Assembly: GCF_016405855.1 (NCBI RefSeq)
Contig: NZ_JAEFCA010000003.1
Location: 1-64,000 of the forward strand
Origin: Flavobacterium sp. IB48
GTDB lineage: Bacteria > Bacteroidota > Bacteroidia > Flavobacteriales > Flavobacteriaceae
DNA: 64,000 nucleotides
Reading direction: 5' to 3'
Within the stretch, counting starts at the first letter, position 1. The number at the start of each line of letters is the position of its first letter. Positions 56,623 to 64,000 of the stretch are shown here, one piece after another. Below the pieces are notes generated by a model, which had not been told where the DNA came from, made no database searches, and worked only from the letters and a program-made list of their open reading frames with translations. The translations under genes and the position numbers were made by a program.

Positions 56623-57747
56623 TTAATTTGTCTTTCTGTAATTATAAATCGCCAAAGCATTCAATACAATTGCAAAAACAATCAGATACAATAATTCTGT
56701 CCCCACTTCTTGTAGACCACTTCCTTTCAAAACAATAAGGCGAACCACTTTTATAAAATGCGTAACAGGAGTAAATTCAGAAATTATTCTTGCCCAATTT
56801 GGCATACTGTCGGTGCTGGTAAAAAAACCGCTCATGAGCATAAAAATCATCATAAAGAAAAAGGCAATAAACATTGCTTGTAACTGCGTATCAGCAAAAG
56901 TTGAAATCAGAAGTCCCAAACCTAATAATGCAGTTAAATAAACTCCTGCAAAAAGATATAAAACCAAAAGACTACCAAGCGGAAATATTCCATAAATTAA
57001 ATACATTACAACAAGGCCAATTGTAAATACAGTCATTCCAACAATCCAAAAAGGAATCAGTTTCCCAAGAATAAATTGCCACTTTTGAATAGGTGTTACA
57101 TTAATCTGTTCGATTGTACCTATTTCTTTTTCCTTTACAATATTTAGCGCTGTAATAAATCCGCCAATCAAAGTAAGCAGCAATACTAAAATACCAGGAA
57201 CCATATAATATTTATATTCTGCTCTTGGATTGTACCAATTTGTACTGTTTAAGGTAATTATTGACGGAGAAACTGCGCTTAATTGCTGTGGCAATTTAAC
57301 CCGAATATCTAAATCATTGCTAAAATCTGCCAATACAACATTTAGATAAGCGTTTCCAATATTTGATTTGGTTCCGTTAATGGCATCTACAGCAATATTA
57401 ACTTTCTGACTTCCTTCTCTAATTAAGTTTCGTTCAAATCCAGAAGGAATTTCTAAAATCAAGTCAGCATCTGCTCTTTCAATAAATTTCAAGCCTTCTA
57501 GATAAGAAGAGGGAGTTCCGACAATATGGAAATATCCCGAAGAACCAATTTTATTAATTAACTTTTGAGAATACGAACTGTGATTGTGGTCTACATAAAC
57601 AATATTTACACTTTTTACTTCAAAATTGGCCGCCAAAGGCAAAATAATCAGCTGAAAAATCGGAACAAAGAACATCATTGCCAATATTGTTTTGTCTCGA
57701 AAAATCTGGCGAAATTCTTTCTGTAATATAAAACGCAGCACTTTCAT
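56623..57747 (-). CDS. ABC-2 type permease (YbhR-like)
   Basis: A 374-residue inner-membrane permease: TM1 (about 23-42), a large extracytoplasmic domain (about 45-175) and five more helices (about 180-370) with the ABC-2 pattern VPGILVLLLTLIGGFITALNIVKEKEIGTIEQINVTP. It starts with an ATGA overlap with the upstream permease gene (57744), so the two are coupled and probably form a heterodimer. It is last in the TetR-TolC-HlyD-ATPase-ATPase-permease-permease operon. By analogy with YbhGFSR it would export cations or drugs. Confidence 0.92.
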   Translation of the reverse strand: MKVLRFILQKEFRQIFRDKTILAMMFFVPIFQLIILPLAANFEVKSVNIVYVDHNHSSYSQKLINKIGSSGYFHIVGTPSSYLEGLKFIERADADLILEIPSGFERNLIREGSQKVNIAVDAINGTKSNIGNAYLNVVLADFSNDLDIRVKLPQQLSAVSPSIITLNSTNWYNPRAEYKYYMVPGILVLLLTLIGGFITALNIVKEKEIGTIEQINVTPIQKWQFILGKLIPFWIVGMTVFTIGLVVMYLIYGIFPLGSLLVLYLFAGVYLTALLGLGLLISTFADTQLQAMFIAFFFMMIFMLMSGFFTSTDSMPNWARIISEFTPVTHFIKVVRLIVLKGSGLQEVGTELLYLIVFAIVLNALAIYNYRKTN

Positions 57748-58850
57748 GACAATCTAATTTTAAATTTTTTCAGAGAAATAGTCAGCAGAAGAATCGTCAT
57801 TACAACAAGTATTAAAGTTTCTTTCCATATATAAGAAAAACCTAAACCTTTGAGCATAACGGCTTTTACGATGATGTAATAATAGTGTGAAGGAATTAAA
57901 TGAGAAATAGCTTGAAATATCCAAGGCATATTTTCTAGCGGAAACATAAATCCTGTTAGCAGTAAAGTGGGCAACATCATTCCCATCATCGATATTAGCA
58001 TCGCTGTTTGTTGCGAAGCCGTTACATTCGAAATCAATAAACCAAGCGAAAGACAAGTAATGATAAATAAAATACTCTCTGCAAAAAGAAGCAGAAAACT
58101 TCCTTTTATTTCAACATTGAGCAGATAAACCGAAAGGAAAATAATGATAACAAAATTGATAATGGAAAGCACTAAATACGGAATTGCCTTTGCGATTAGA
58201 ACCATTATGGGTTTAAAAGGCGAAACGAGCAAAATTTCCATAGTACCCAATTCTTTTTCTCGAACAACCGAAACCGAGGTTAAGGCAGTGCTGACAATCA
58301 TAAAAATCAAAGCAATTACACCAGGAATAAAATTAAGCGAACCGTTCTGTTCTTCATTATAAAGCTGTCTTAACTCAGGCAAAATCTGATAATTGAATCT
58401 TGTCGTAGGATTTAATTCTTGCTGGTAATCTCTCACAATTGCATTTAAATAATTCGTTACAATTGTTGCTGTATTTGGGTCTGACGCATCGGCAATTACT
58501 TGAATTTTTGCTCCTCCAAGACGCTGCAGATCCGAACCAAAATTTGATGGAAAAATAACCGCACATTTAATGCTTCCATCTTTAAACCTATTTTCAATAT
58601 CCTTGTAATTCAAAATTGGCTTTTCGACATGAAAATAAGAACTTGACCCTATCTTTCTTATAATTTTCTCTGTATGAATGTCATGTGAATTATCCTGAAT
58701 AGCAATTCCGATATTTTTGACTTCACTGCTTAAAGCAAAACCAAAAAGAACAATTTGTACAACAGGAAGCCCAAAGAGAATCAAAAGCGTTCTCTGATCT
58801 CTAAAAACATGATAAAATTCTTTTCGAATAAAAGCCAAAAATCTTTTCAT
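57744..58850 (-). CDS. ABC-2 type permease (YbhS-like)
   Basis: A longer frame opens at 58919 inside the ATPase gene, but the ATG at 58850 lies 1 bp after that gene's stop and gives the canonical start MKRFLAFIRKEFYHVFRDQRTLL, so I use it (368 residues). TM1 is followed by an extracytoplasmic domain (about 45-165) and five C-terminal helices. FIPGVIALIFMIVSTALTSVSVVREKELGTMEILLVSPF is the ABC-2 signature region. It pairs with the downstream permease (4-bp overlap). Confidence 0.93.
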   Translation of the reverse strand: MKRFLAFIRKEFYHVFRDQRTLLILFGLPVVQIVLFGFALSSEVKNIGIAIQDNSHDIHTEKIIRKIGSSSYFHVEKPILNYKDIENRFKDGSIKCAVIFPSNFGSDLQRLGGAKIQVIADASDPNTATIVTNYLNAIVRDYQQELNPTTRFNYQILPELRQLYNEEQNGSLNFIPGVIALIFMIVSTALTSVSVVREKELGTMEILLVSPFKPIMVLIAKAIPYLVLSIINFVIIIFLSVYLLNVEIKGSFLLLFAESILFIITCLSLGLLISNVTASQQTAMLISMMGMMLPTLLLTGFMFPLENMPWIFQAISHLIPSHYYYIIVKAVMLKGLGFSYIWKETLILVVMTILLLTISLKKFKIRLS

Positions 58851-58851
58851 A

Positions 58852-59595
58852 TTAATCTGATGTTCTTTTGGCATTTCTCGCCAATTCATAAAAAACCTCA
58901 TCCATAGAAGTTGCATCAAAACGTTTTTTTAATGCAGACGGAGAATCTATTGCGGCTACGCGCCCATCAACCATAATGCTTATTCGATCGCAATATTCGG
59001 CTTCATCCATATAATGAGTGGTTACAAATACGGTAATTCCGTTGGCTGTGGCTTCATAAATCATTTCCCAAAATTGTCTTCGAGTTATAGGATCAACACC
59101 GCCAGTTGGTTCATCCAGAAAAACAATTTTCGGACGATGAAATACTGCAACCGAAAAAGCCAATTTTTGTTTCCAGCCCAAAGGCAATCCGCCAACCAAC
59201 TTTTTTGCTTCTTTTTCTAAACCTAAAGTCGAAATTAAATCAGTGCTCCTTTCTTTAATTTCAGGTCGAGAAACGCCATATACGCCAGCAAAAAACTCAA
59301 TATTTTCAAGAATTGTCAGATTATCATACAAAGAAAACTTCTGACTCATATAACCAATATTCTTTTTAATTTTTTCCTGCTGTTTATAAACATCAAATCC
59401 TGCTACACTTGCTTCGCCAGAAGACGGATAAGAAAGTCCGCAGAGAATGCGCATCGCTGTCGTTTTTCCCGCTCCATTGGCGCCTAGAAAACCAAAAATT
59501 TCACCCTCACTGACTTCAAAACTAATTTTATCAACCGCTTTAAAATCACCAAACTGTTTGGTTAAATCTTTACAAATTATAGCTTTATTTTTCAT
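58852..59595 (-). CDS. ABC transporter ATP-binding protein (YbhF C-half-like)
   Basis: A 247-residue ATPase: Walker A GANGAGKTT (about 37-45), Q-loop near 85, a degenerate signature GGLPLGWKQKLAF in place of LSGGQ, Walker B IVFLDEPTGGVDP and H-loop TTHYMDEAE. The altered LPLGWKQ signature is the same as in the second half of E. coli YbhF. It overlaps the upstream ATPase gene by 11 bp and is followed by the permease start 1 bp later. Confidence 0.94.
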   Translation of the reverse strand: MKNKAIICKDLTKQFGDFKAVDKISFEVSEGEIFGFLGANGAGKTTAMRILCGLSYPSSGEASVAGFDVYKQQEKIKKNIGYMSQKFSLYDNLTILENIEFFAGVYGVSRPEIKERSTDLISTLGLEKEAKKLVGGLPLGWKQKLAFSVAVFHRPKIVFLDEPTGGVDPITRRQFWEMIYEATANGITVFVTTHYMDEAEYCDRISIMVDGRVAAIDSPSALKKRFDATSMDEVFYELARNAKRTSD

Positions 59596-60535
59596 GCAGG
59601 ATTACTTTTGATTCTGTTGAATTATCTTGCTCTCGCATCAAACGAATAAAACTGTCCTCGATCGTTGGTTCTATTTCTTTTACTTCTAAATTTTCAGGAT
59701 TATACTTTTGTGCAATCGATTTGACCATTTCGACATTTACCTGTTCTGATACTAATGTTAGATGAAGAAATTCTCCAAAGGCATCACAATTTTCAATTTC
59801 TTTTTCGACTCTAAGATTTTGCAAAAGCTTATAAATATGATCTGCTTTTACAGCAAAAAGTGTTTTCGGAAAACTTTTTATAATTTGCTTTGGCGTGTCA
59901 ACCGTCATTATTTTTCCGTTTTGAATAAGAGCAATTCGGTCGCATAATTTTGCCTCATCCATATAAGGAGTTGAAACTACAATGGTAATATCTTGCTTTT
60001 TAAGTTTAGCTAGCATATCCCAAAATTCACTTCGAGAAACTACGTCAACACCAGTAGTAGGTTCATCCAAAAATAAAATTTCAGGTTTATGAATTAAAGC
60101 ACAACACAGAGCCAATTTCTGTTTCATTCCGCCCGAAAGTTTTCCGGCACGTCTATCGTTAAAAGGCTTTATCTGATCGTAGATATCTTTTATCAATTCA
60201 TAATTCTCTTCAATCGTAGTACCAAAAACAGTCGCAAAAAACTCAATATTTTCTTTTACAGTGAGATCTTGATACAAAGAAAATTTTCCTGGCATATACC
60301 CCACTTTATTTCTAATTTCCTGAAACTCCTTAACCACATCATGCCCTTCAACAGAAGCAGTTCCGCCATCGGGTAATAATAATGTGGTTAAAACGCGAAA
60401 AATAGAAGTTTTTCCAGCGCCATCTGGACCTATTAATCCAAAAAGCTCTCCTTTCTCCACCTCAAAAGAAACCTCATCTACAGCGACAAAATCGCCATAC
60501 TTTTTAGTAATATTTTTTAGCGTAACTGAAGCCAT
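59585..60535 (-). CDS. ABC transporter ATP-binding protein (YbhF N-half-like)
   Basis: A 316-residue ATPase: Walker A GPDGAGKTS (36-44, with Asp in place of the usual Asn), signature LSGGMKQKLAL, Walker B ILFLDEPTTGVD, and a C-terminal extension (about 225-316) typical of the drug-export DrrA/YbhF group. Canonical LSGGM here and a degenerate signature in the next gene suggest an asymmetric ATPase pair. The two overlap by 11 bp, so they look like a split version of the fused YbhF. Confidence 0.94.
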   Translation of the reverse strand: MASVTLKNITKKYGDFVAVDEVSFEVEKGELFGLIGPDGAGKTSIFRVLTTLLLPDGGTASVEGHDVVKEFQEIRNKVGYMPGKFSLYQDLTVKENIEFFATVFGTTIEENYELIKDIYDQIKPFNDRRAGKLSGGMKQKLALCCALIHKPEILFLDEPTTGVDVVSRSEFWDMLAKLKKQDITIVVSTPYMDEAKLCDRIALIQNGKIMTVDTPKQIIKSFPKTLFAVKADHIYKLLQNLRVEKEIENCDAFGEFLHLTLVSEQVNVEMVKSIAQKYNPENLEVKEIEPTIEDSFIRLMREQDNSTESKVILHEK

Positions 60536-60544
60536 ATTTCCGTT

Positions 60545-61447
60545 TTATTTTGACCAAAGAACTTCACCATACATTCCTATTTTCAAGTAACCATCGTTTT
60601 TCACTCTTACTTTTATGGCATACACCAAATTGGCTCTTTCATCTTTGGTCGGAATTGTTTTTGGAGAAAATTCAGATTTGTTCGAAATCCAGCTAATAGT
60701 TCCTTGATATTCTTTATATTTCTTTTCGCCTTGGTCAATACGTACTTTTACTTCCTGTCCGATTTTAATTTGAGGCAATTGTGTCCCTGTAATATAAGCT
60801 CTTAAATCTAGGGTTTCGAGATTCGCAATTTTGTACAATGGTTTTCCAATTACAGCCATTTCATATTGTTCTGCATATTTTGCCAATACTGTTCCTTTTA
60901 TTGGATTTACAATCACACTTTTGCTCAATTGATCTTGAATTCCTTTTAACTGAACTCCAACCGTATTTCCTTGCTGTGTCAAGTTCTCAGTTGTGGTTTC
61001 CAACGAACTTTTCTGTGCCGTTATTTGAGCTTGCAACGCGGCAACTTTAGAATTTGCATCATCAAGTTGCTTTTGCGAAGCTACTCCGCCTTTTACTAAT
61101 CTTTCTGTTCGATTGCGGTCTAAAATGGCATTATCAAGTTGTTTCTTCAAACTTTCAGTCTGAATTTGTATTTGAGGTTTGCCACTTAAAATCGCTTTTT
61201 CATTCTGGCGCAATTGCATTTTACTAATAGCCAATTGTGTACTGTCTATAAAACCAACTTTTTGCCCCGCTTGCAATTGTTGGCCTTCTTCTACATTCAA
61301 TTGCAAAATCTGGCCATTTGCTTCGGCTGATAAAATCGTTTCGACAGCTTCAAAAGATCCAGAAGCATCAAAATCATTCTCTTTATTATGGCACGAAAAC
61401 ATCAAAATCGTTGGCATAAGAAAATATAAAAGCTTTATCTTTTTCAT
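60545..61447 (-). CDS. HlyD/YbhG-like periplasmic adaptor lipoprotein
   Basis: A 300-residue membrane fusion protein. Lipobox MFSC (C19), biotinyl-lipoyl domain (about 35-70, EANGQILQLNVEEGQQLQAGQKVGFID), a coiled-coil hairpin (about 80-165, ILDRNRTERLVKGGVASQKQLDDANSKVAALQAQI) and a beta-barrel domain (about 175-300). It links the ABC transporter to the TolC gene product encoded 11 bp upstream. E. coli YbhG is anchored differently; a lipid anchor is common in Bacteroidota. Confidence 0.93.
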   Translation of the reverse strand: MKKIKLLYFLMPTILMFSCHNKENDFDASGSFEAVETILSAEANGQILQLNVEEGQQLQAGQKVGFIDSTQLAISKMQLRQNEKAILSGKPQIQIQTESLKKQLDNAILDRNRTERLVKGGVASQKQLDDANSKVAALQAQITAQKSSLETTTENLTQQGNTVGVQLKGIQDQLSKSVIVNPIKGTVLAKYAEQYEMAVIGKPLYKIANLETLDLRAYITGTQLPQIKIGQEVKVRIDQGEKKYKEYQGTISWISNKSEFSPKTIPTKDERANLVYAIKVRVKNDGYLKIGMYGEVLWSK

Positions 61448-61458
61448 AATTTATAGAG

Positions 61459-62700
61459 TTAATTTCCTTTGATTGTTTGATACTCGTATTCTGACATAAG
61501 CAATTGAATTTCGTGCATAGCTTTTTCCGCGCGTGCATTTCCTTCTTTCTCAACAGAATTCAACAAATCTATTAACGGTCCTACGCCAGTATCGTATTTT
61601 AACTGATAGCCTTCTCGAATTGTCTGGCGGAGTTTTACAATATCATCATCGTCTTTTAAGATTGCTTTTTGCCTTTCGATATCTGCTGTCTTTTGATTCA
61701 TTTGAAATCGAGTATTAAATAGAAAAGTTTCTTCTTGAACTTCTATTTTTTTCAATTCCTGTTGGGTCAGCTGTTTTTCGTTTGAATTTTTATATAATCC
61801 TTTAATATCCCAACCAACACTTAGTCCGGCAACTCCAACAGTCGAAATTTTATTAGCTCCCAAATTAATTCCTGGAGCTAGAACTACGCCTGCGCCCAAT
61901 AATCCAACTTTTGGCATCAGGCTTACTTTCTGCATATCTGATTGCGCATTTATGAGATTTCGCTGGCTCGCGAAAAGTAACTGCTCTGGACGTTTAATAA
62001 TGGTATCAATACCGATAGAATTTAAAGGTTTGCCCAATTTTTCCTGACTGATATTTTTCCCTATCAAATAAGAAAGCATCGTTTGATAACCTGCTTTAGT
62101 GTATTCAAAATCTTTTTTCTGTCGACTGAGATTGAGCTGTTCGGCTTTCATTTCATCAACATCTGTTTTGTAGGCTAAACCATTTTCATGAAGTTTTTTA
62201 ACCTTATCAATATTATTGGAAAGAATAGCATTTTGAATTTGCAATTGTTTGAGCTGTTCATCGATAAGCAATACGCCAAAATAAAGCTGATTCACTCTCG
62301 ATCGAAGATCATAAAGTGAAACTTCTAGTGAGGCCTTATCTGCATTGGATGATGCCTCAATAATCTTTTTCTGCGTTTTGGTCGCTCCCCCATCCCAAAT
62401 GGTTTGATTTACTTGTCCGAGGCCAATAAACTTAAATTTACTATCATTTCCAGAATTTCCTAAAGTTGGAAAATCACCAAAAACATATCCTTCAATAGCT
62501 GTAAGACTTATTTGAGGCAAATAAGCTTTATTCGCATTACTCAAAGTATATTCTTTACTTTTTTCAATTAGTTCATATTGTTTGATTAAAGGATAATTTT
62601 CAACAGCTAGCTTATAACTTTGATCAATGGTCAAGGTTTGCGCCTGCGCCGTCATAAAGGACAAGATTCCGATATATTTAAAGTATAATTTCCTCATCAT
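61459..62700 (-). CDS. TolC-family outer-membrane efflux protein
   Basis: A 413-residue channel protein. Signal peptide about 20 residues (ending TAQAQ), two OEP helical-barrel repeats (about 25-205 and 215-405) and a typical YDTGVGPLIDLLNSVEKEGNARAEKAMHEIQLL end. ATG codons at 62700 and 62697 are adjacent and either may be used. It is the second gene of the TetR-controlled operon, 24 bp after tetR. It completes a dedicated ABC-type tripartite exporter, which the E. coli ybh operon lacks because it uses shared TolC. Confidence 0.92.
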   Translation of the reverse strand: MMRKLYFKYIGILSFMTAQAQTLTIDQSYKLAVENYPLIKQYELIEKSKEYTLSNANKAYLPQISLTAIEGYVFGDFPTLGNSGNDSKFKFIGLGQVNQTIWDGGATKTQKKIIEASSNADKASLEVSLYDLRSRVNQLYFGVLLIDEQLKQLQIQNAILSNNIDKVKKLHENGLAYKTDVDEMKAEQLNLSRQKKDFEYTKAGYQTMLSYLIGKNISQEKLGKPLNSIGIDTIIKRPEQLLFASQRNLINAQSDMQKVSLMPKVGLLGAGVVLAPGINLGANKISTVGVAGLSVGWDIKGLYKNSNEKQLTQQELKKIEVQEETFLFNTRFQMNQKTADIERQKAILKDDDDIVKLRQTIREGYQLKYDTGVGPLIDLLNSVEKEGNARAEKAMHEIQLLMSEYEYQTIKGN

Positions 62701-62724
62701 AAAATAAATTAACTCTAGTTAGTA

Positions 62725-63345
62725 TTAGACCGCTGCAAACATCATAGTAATCCATATCGGGATTTTTTTCTTGCGCTCTTGCATTAAATCGTGAAATTGG
62801 GCACTATCCAAATTTCTGCTTCCCATAACTATCGGTTTTGCCACAAATGGAAAAACAACCAACCCTATAAGATTCATCATAAAATGCAACGGGTTTGGTT
62901 CTGTTATTTTTTTATTTTGAACAGCTTCTTGAAATTGTTTAATAAAAACAGATTCATTTACAATTTCTTTGATTGGCAATCTTTTTAAAAGTCCCTCTGG
63001 GTTATTTCGAACTTCTGTGAGAATAAAAGTTGGAATTTCTGGTTCTGCAGTAATAAAATCAATATATCGTTCGGCAATAACTTTTACTTTTTCTTCTAAA
63101 GAAGTTTTTTCATCATTCAAAATCACTTTCATACTGTTTACAAAACCTGATAAGGTTTCTGCCATTATAATCTCAAAAAGTTTAGCCTTGCTTCTAAAAT
63201 AATAGTTCAGCAAAGCAAGATTCAAGCCTGCTTCTTCAGCAATATCTCTTGTTCTTGTAGCCGCAAAACCCTTTTTATAAAAAACAGTTTTTGCCGCTAT
63301 TTTAATTTTTTCTTCGGTCGTAGAATCTTTTACTGAAGCATTCAT
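62725..63345 (-). CDS. TetR-family regulator of the efflux operon (CecR-like)
   Basis: A 206-residue repressor. HTH at about 10-57: TEEKIKIAAKTVFYKKGFAATRTRDIAEEAGLNLALLNYYFRSKAKLFEIIM; the rest is a helical ligand-binding domain (about 65-206). It heads the efflux operon, as cecR heads the E. coli ybhGFSR genes, and probably represses its own operon. A TACATTTG -7 box and a palindrome lie upstream. Confidence 0.93.
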   Translation of the reverse strand: MNASVKDSTTEEKIKIAAKTVFYKKGFAATRTRDIAEEAGLNLALLNYYFRSKAKLFEIIMAETLSGFVNSMKVILNDEKTSLEEKVKVIAERYIDFITAEPEIPTFILTEVRNNPEGLLKRLPIKEIVNESVFIKQFQEAVQNKKITEPNPLHFMMNLIGLVVFPFVAKPIVMGSRNLDSAQFHDLMQERKKKIPIWITMMFAAV

Positions 63346-63362
63346 TTTTAATGATTTATATG

Positions 63363-63370
63363 CAAATGTA
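63363..63370 (-). promoter_or_regulatory. Predicted -7 promoter box of the TetR-efflux operon
   Basis: TACATTTG on the - strand matches TAnnTTTG 18 bp before the tetR start. The -33 position is AT-rich without a clear TTTG. Confidence 0.5.
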
Positions 63371-63400
63371 AATTATTTTTAAATATGTTAAACACTTTTT

Positions 63401-63429
63401 TTAATCAAATGATTAAATATTTTGATTAA
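63401..63429. promoter_or_regulatory. Candidate TetR operator upstream of the efflux operon
   Basis: TTAATCA-AA-TGATTAA (63401-63416) is a perfect palindrome, and a further TTTGATTAA half-site ends at 63429, giving three related half-sites. It lies 55-85 bp upstream of tetR, just above the predicted promoter. Confidence 0.45.
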
Positions 63430-63643
63430 CGTCTAAAAAATAAAATTAATGCACCTGTTGTCGATTAAAAATGAAACACAAAAATACCGTCTAATTATCT
63501 GACATAAAACAATTTAAATATTAAAATTACAATTCAAGTTCTCATCAAAAAAGAATACCTTTACTCTTTATAATTGTTTCCATAATTGCCTTAGACCGAT
63601 TTAGAAGAAATTTACTTTTTAACTTATTTCTATCGTATTCTCT

Positions 63644-64000
63644 ATGAAAAACAATTTTATCAGAGTCCTAATTTCACTGCTTCCTCTATGTGCGTTAGGG
63701 CAAACTCAGAAAAAAGAAATTAACCAACAGCTTCAGACTTGGGTTTCTATAAATACGGTTACCAAATTTGCAGACCGTTGGGGTGTGATTGGCGATTTTC
63801 ATATCAGGCGAAATGATTTTGTTGCCGATCCGAGTTTTTATTTTATAAGAGGAGGTATCAGTTATATTCCAAATTCAAATATTTCTTTAAATTTAGGATA
63901 TGCGCATATGTGGCTGGCACCGTCAAATCCAGACTGGAGTACTTTTGCAGATGAAAACAGAATTTACCAGCAAGCGCAGTTAAACACAAAATTTGGAAAT
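63644..64000 (+). CDS. DUF2490-like outer-membrane protein (5' part, runs off window)
   Basis: The frame opens with ATG at 63644 and continues past the window end (119 codons seen). Signal peptide MKNNFIRVLISLLPLCALGQ, then the DUF2490 pattern: QLQTWVSINTVTKFADRWGVIGDFHIRRN, FYFIRGGISYIPNSNISLNLGYAHMW and NRIYQQAQLN, alternating strands of a small outer-membrane barrel. Function is unknown for the family. It is divergent from the TetR operon across a 298-bp gap that carries the candidate operator. Confidence 0.82.
   Translation, partial: MKNNFIRVLISLLPLCALGQTQKKEINQQLQTWVSINTVTKFADRWGVIGDFHIRRNDFVADPSFYFIRGGISYIPNSNISLNLGYAHMWLAPSNPDWSTFADENRIYQQAQLNTKFGN

Noticed and set aside
58851..58919. 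Longer N-terminus of the YbhS-like permease
   Set aside because: It would lie inside the ATPase gene and add 23 residues unlike any ABC-2 start; the ATG at 58850 is adjacent to the ATPase stop.
1..64000. Search for CRISPR arrays, tRNA/rRNA, transposases and integrase sites
   Set aside because: No regularly spaced repeats, no tRNA-like cloverleaf or rRNA sequence, and no transposase or recombinase protein was seen.

Overview
The window looks like chromosomal DNA from a Flavobacterium-type member of the Bacteroidota. It is AT-rich. Promoter-like elements follow the Bacteroidota TAnnTTTG pattern, and Shine-Dalgarno sequences are mostly absent. The gene content also fits: SusC/SusD pairs, a hybrid two-component regulator, lipoproteins with CS(D/K)D-like starts, SprB repeats and a type IX secretion (T9SS) C-terminal signal. 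I see no rRNA, tRNA, insertion sequence or CRISPR array.

Region 1 (1-13200, + strand) is a polysaccharide utilization locus (PUL). It holds the tail of a GH3 glycosidase, an HTCS sensor-regulator, SusC, SusD, a TIG-type surface glycan-binding lipoprotein, a GH10 lipoprotein and a GH16 lipoprotein. The logic is surface cleavage by GH10/GH16, capture by SusD and the binding protein, import by SusC, finishing by GH3, and sensing of oligosaccharides by the HTCS. GH16 plus GH3 points to a beta-glucan (mixed-linkage or laminarin-like); GH10 points to a xylan or mixed beta-1,4 substrate. Region 2 (13389-19085) is a second SusC/SusD pair on the - strand with no enzymes. Two identical LacI-type operator-like palindromes lie upstream, one over the predicted promoter.

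Region 3 (19086-32841) is mixed. It contains a small lipoprotein, a CusA/CzcA-type RND metal-efflux operon with an embedded DUF190 gene, an AraC-type regulator, a membrane protein, a VOC-SnoaL fusion, an SDR, a Crp/Fnr-type regulator, a decayed HAD-hydrolase remnant, an XRE-cupin regulator and a DHA2-type MFS exporter.

Region 4 (33042-56366) is about 23 kb of - strand genes and is the most unusual part. In transcription order: a multi-FN3 secreted protein, a 1707-residue SprB-repeat protein with a T9SS sorting domain, a 1557-residue FN3/metallopeptidase protein ending in a nuclease-like toxin domain, and a small cytoplasmic protein that looks like its immunity protein. These are followed by a secreted protein of unknown family, a TIG plus beta-propeller lipoprotein, a triple-PKD lipoprotein, an outer-membrane barrel-like protein with a helical tail, and a ~1560-residue exported protein of unknown family. 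I read this as a candidate surface-displayed polymorphic-toxin system tied to T9SS. That is inference from architecture and gene order.

Region 5 (56623-63345, - strand) is a TetR-controlled efflux operon: TetR, TolC, HlyD adaptor, two ABC ATPases and two ABC-2 permeases. It resembles E. coli cecR-ybhGFSR, but with the YbhF double ATPase split into two genes. The window ends inside a + strand DUF2490-like outer-membrane protein gene (63644 onward).
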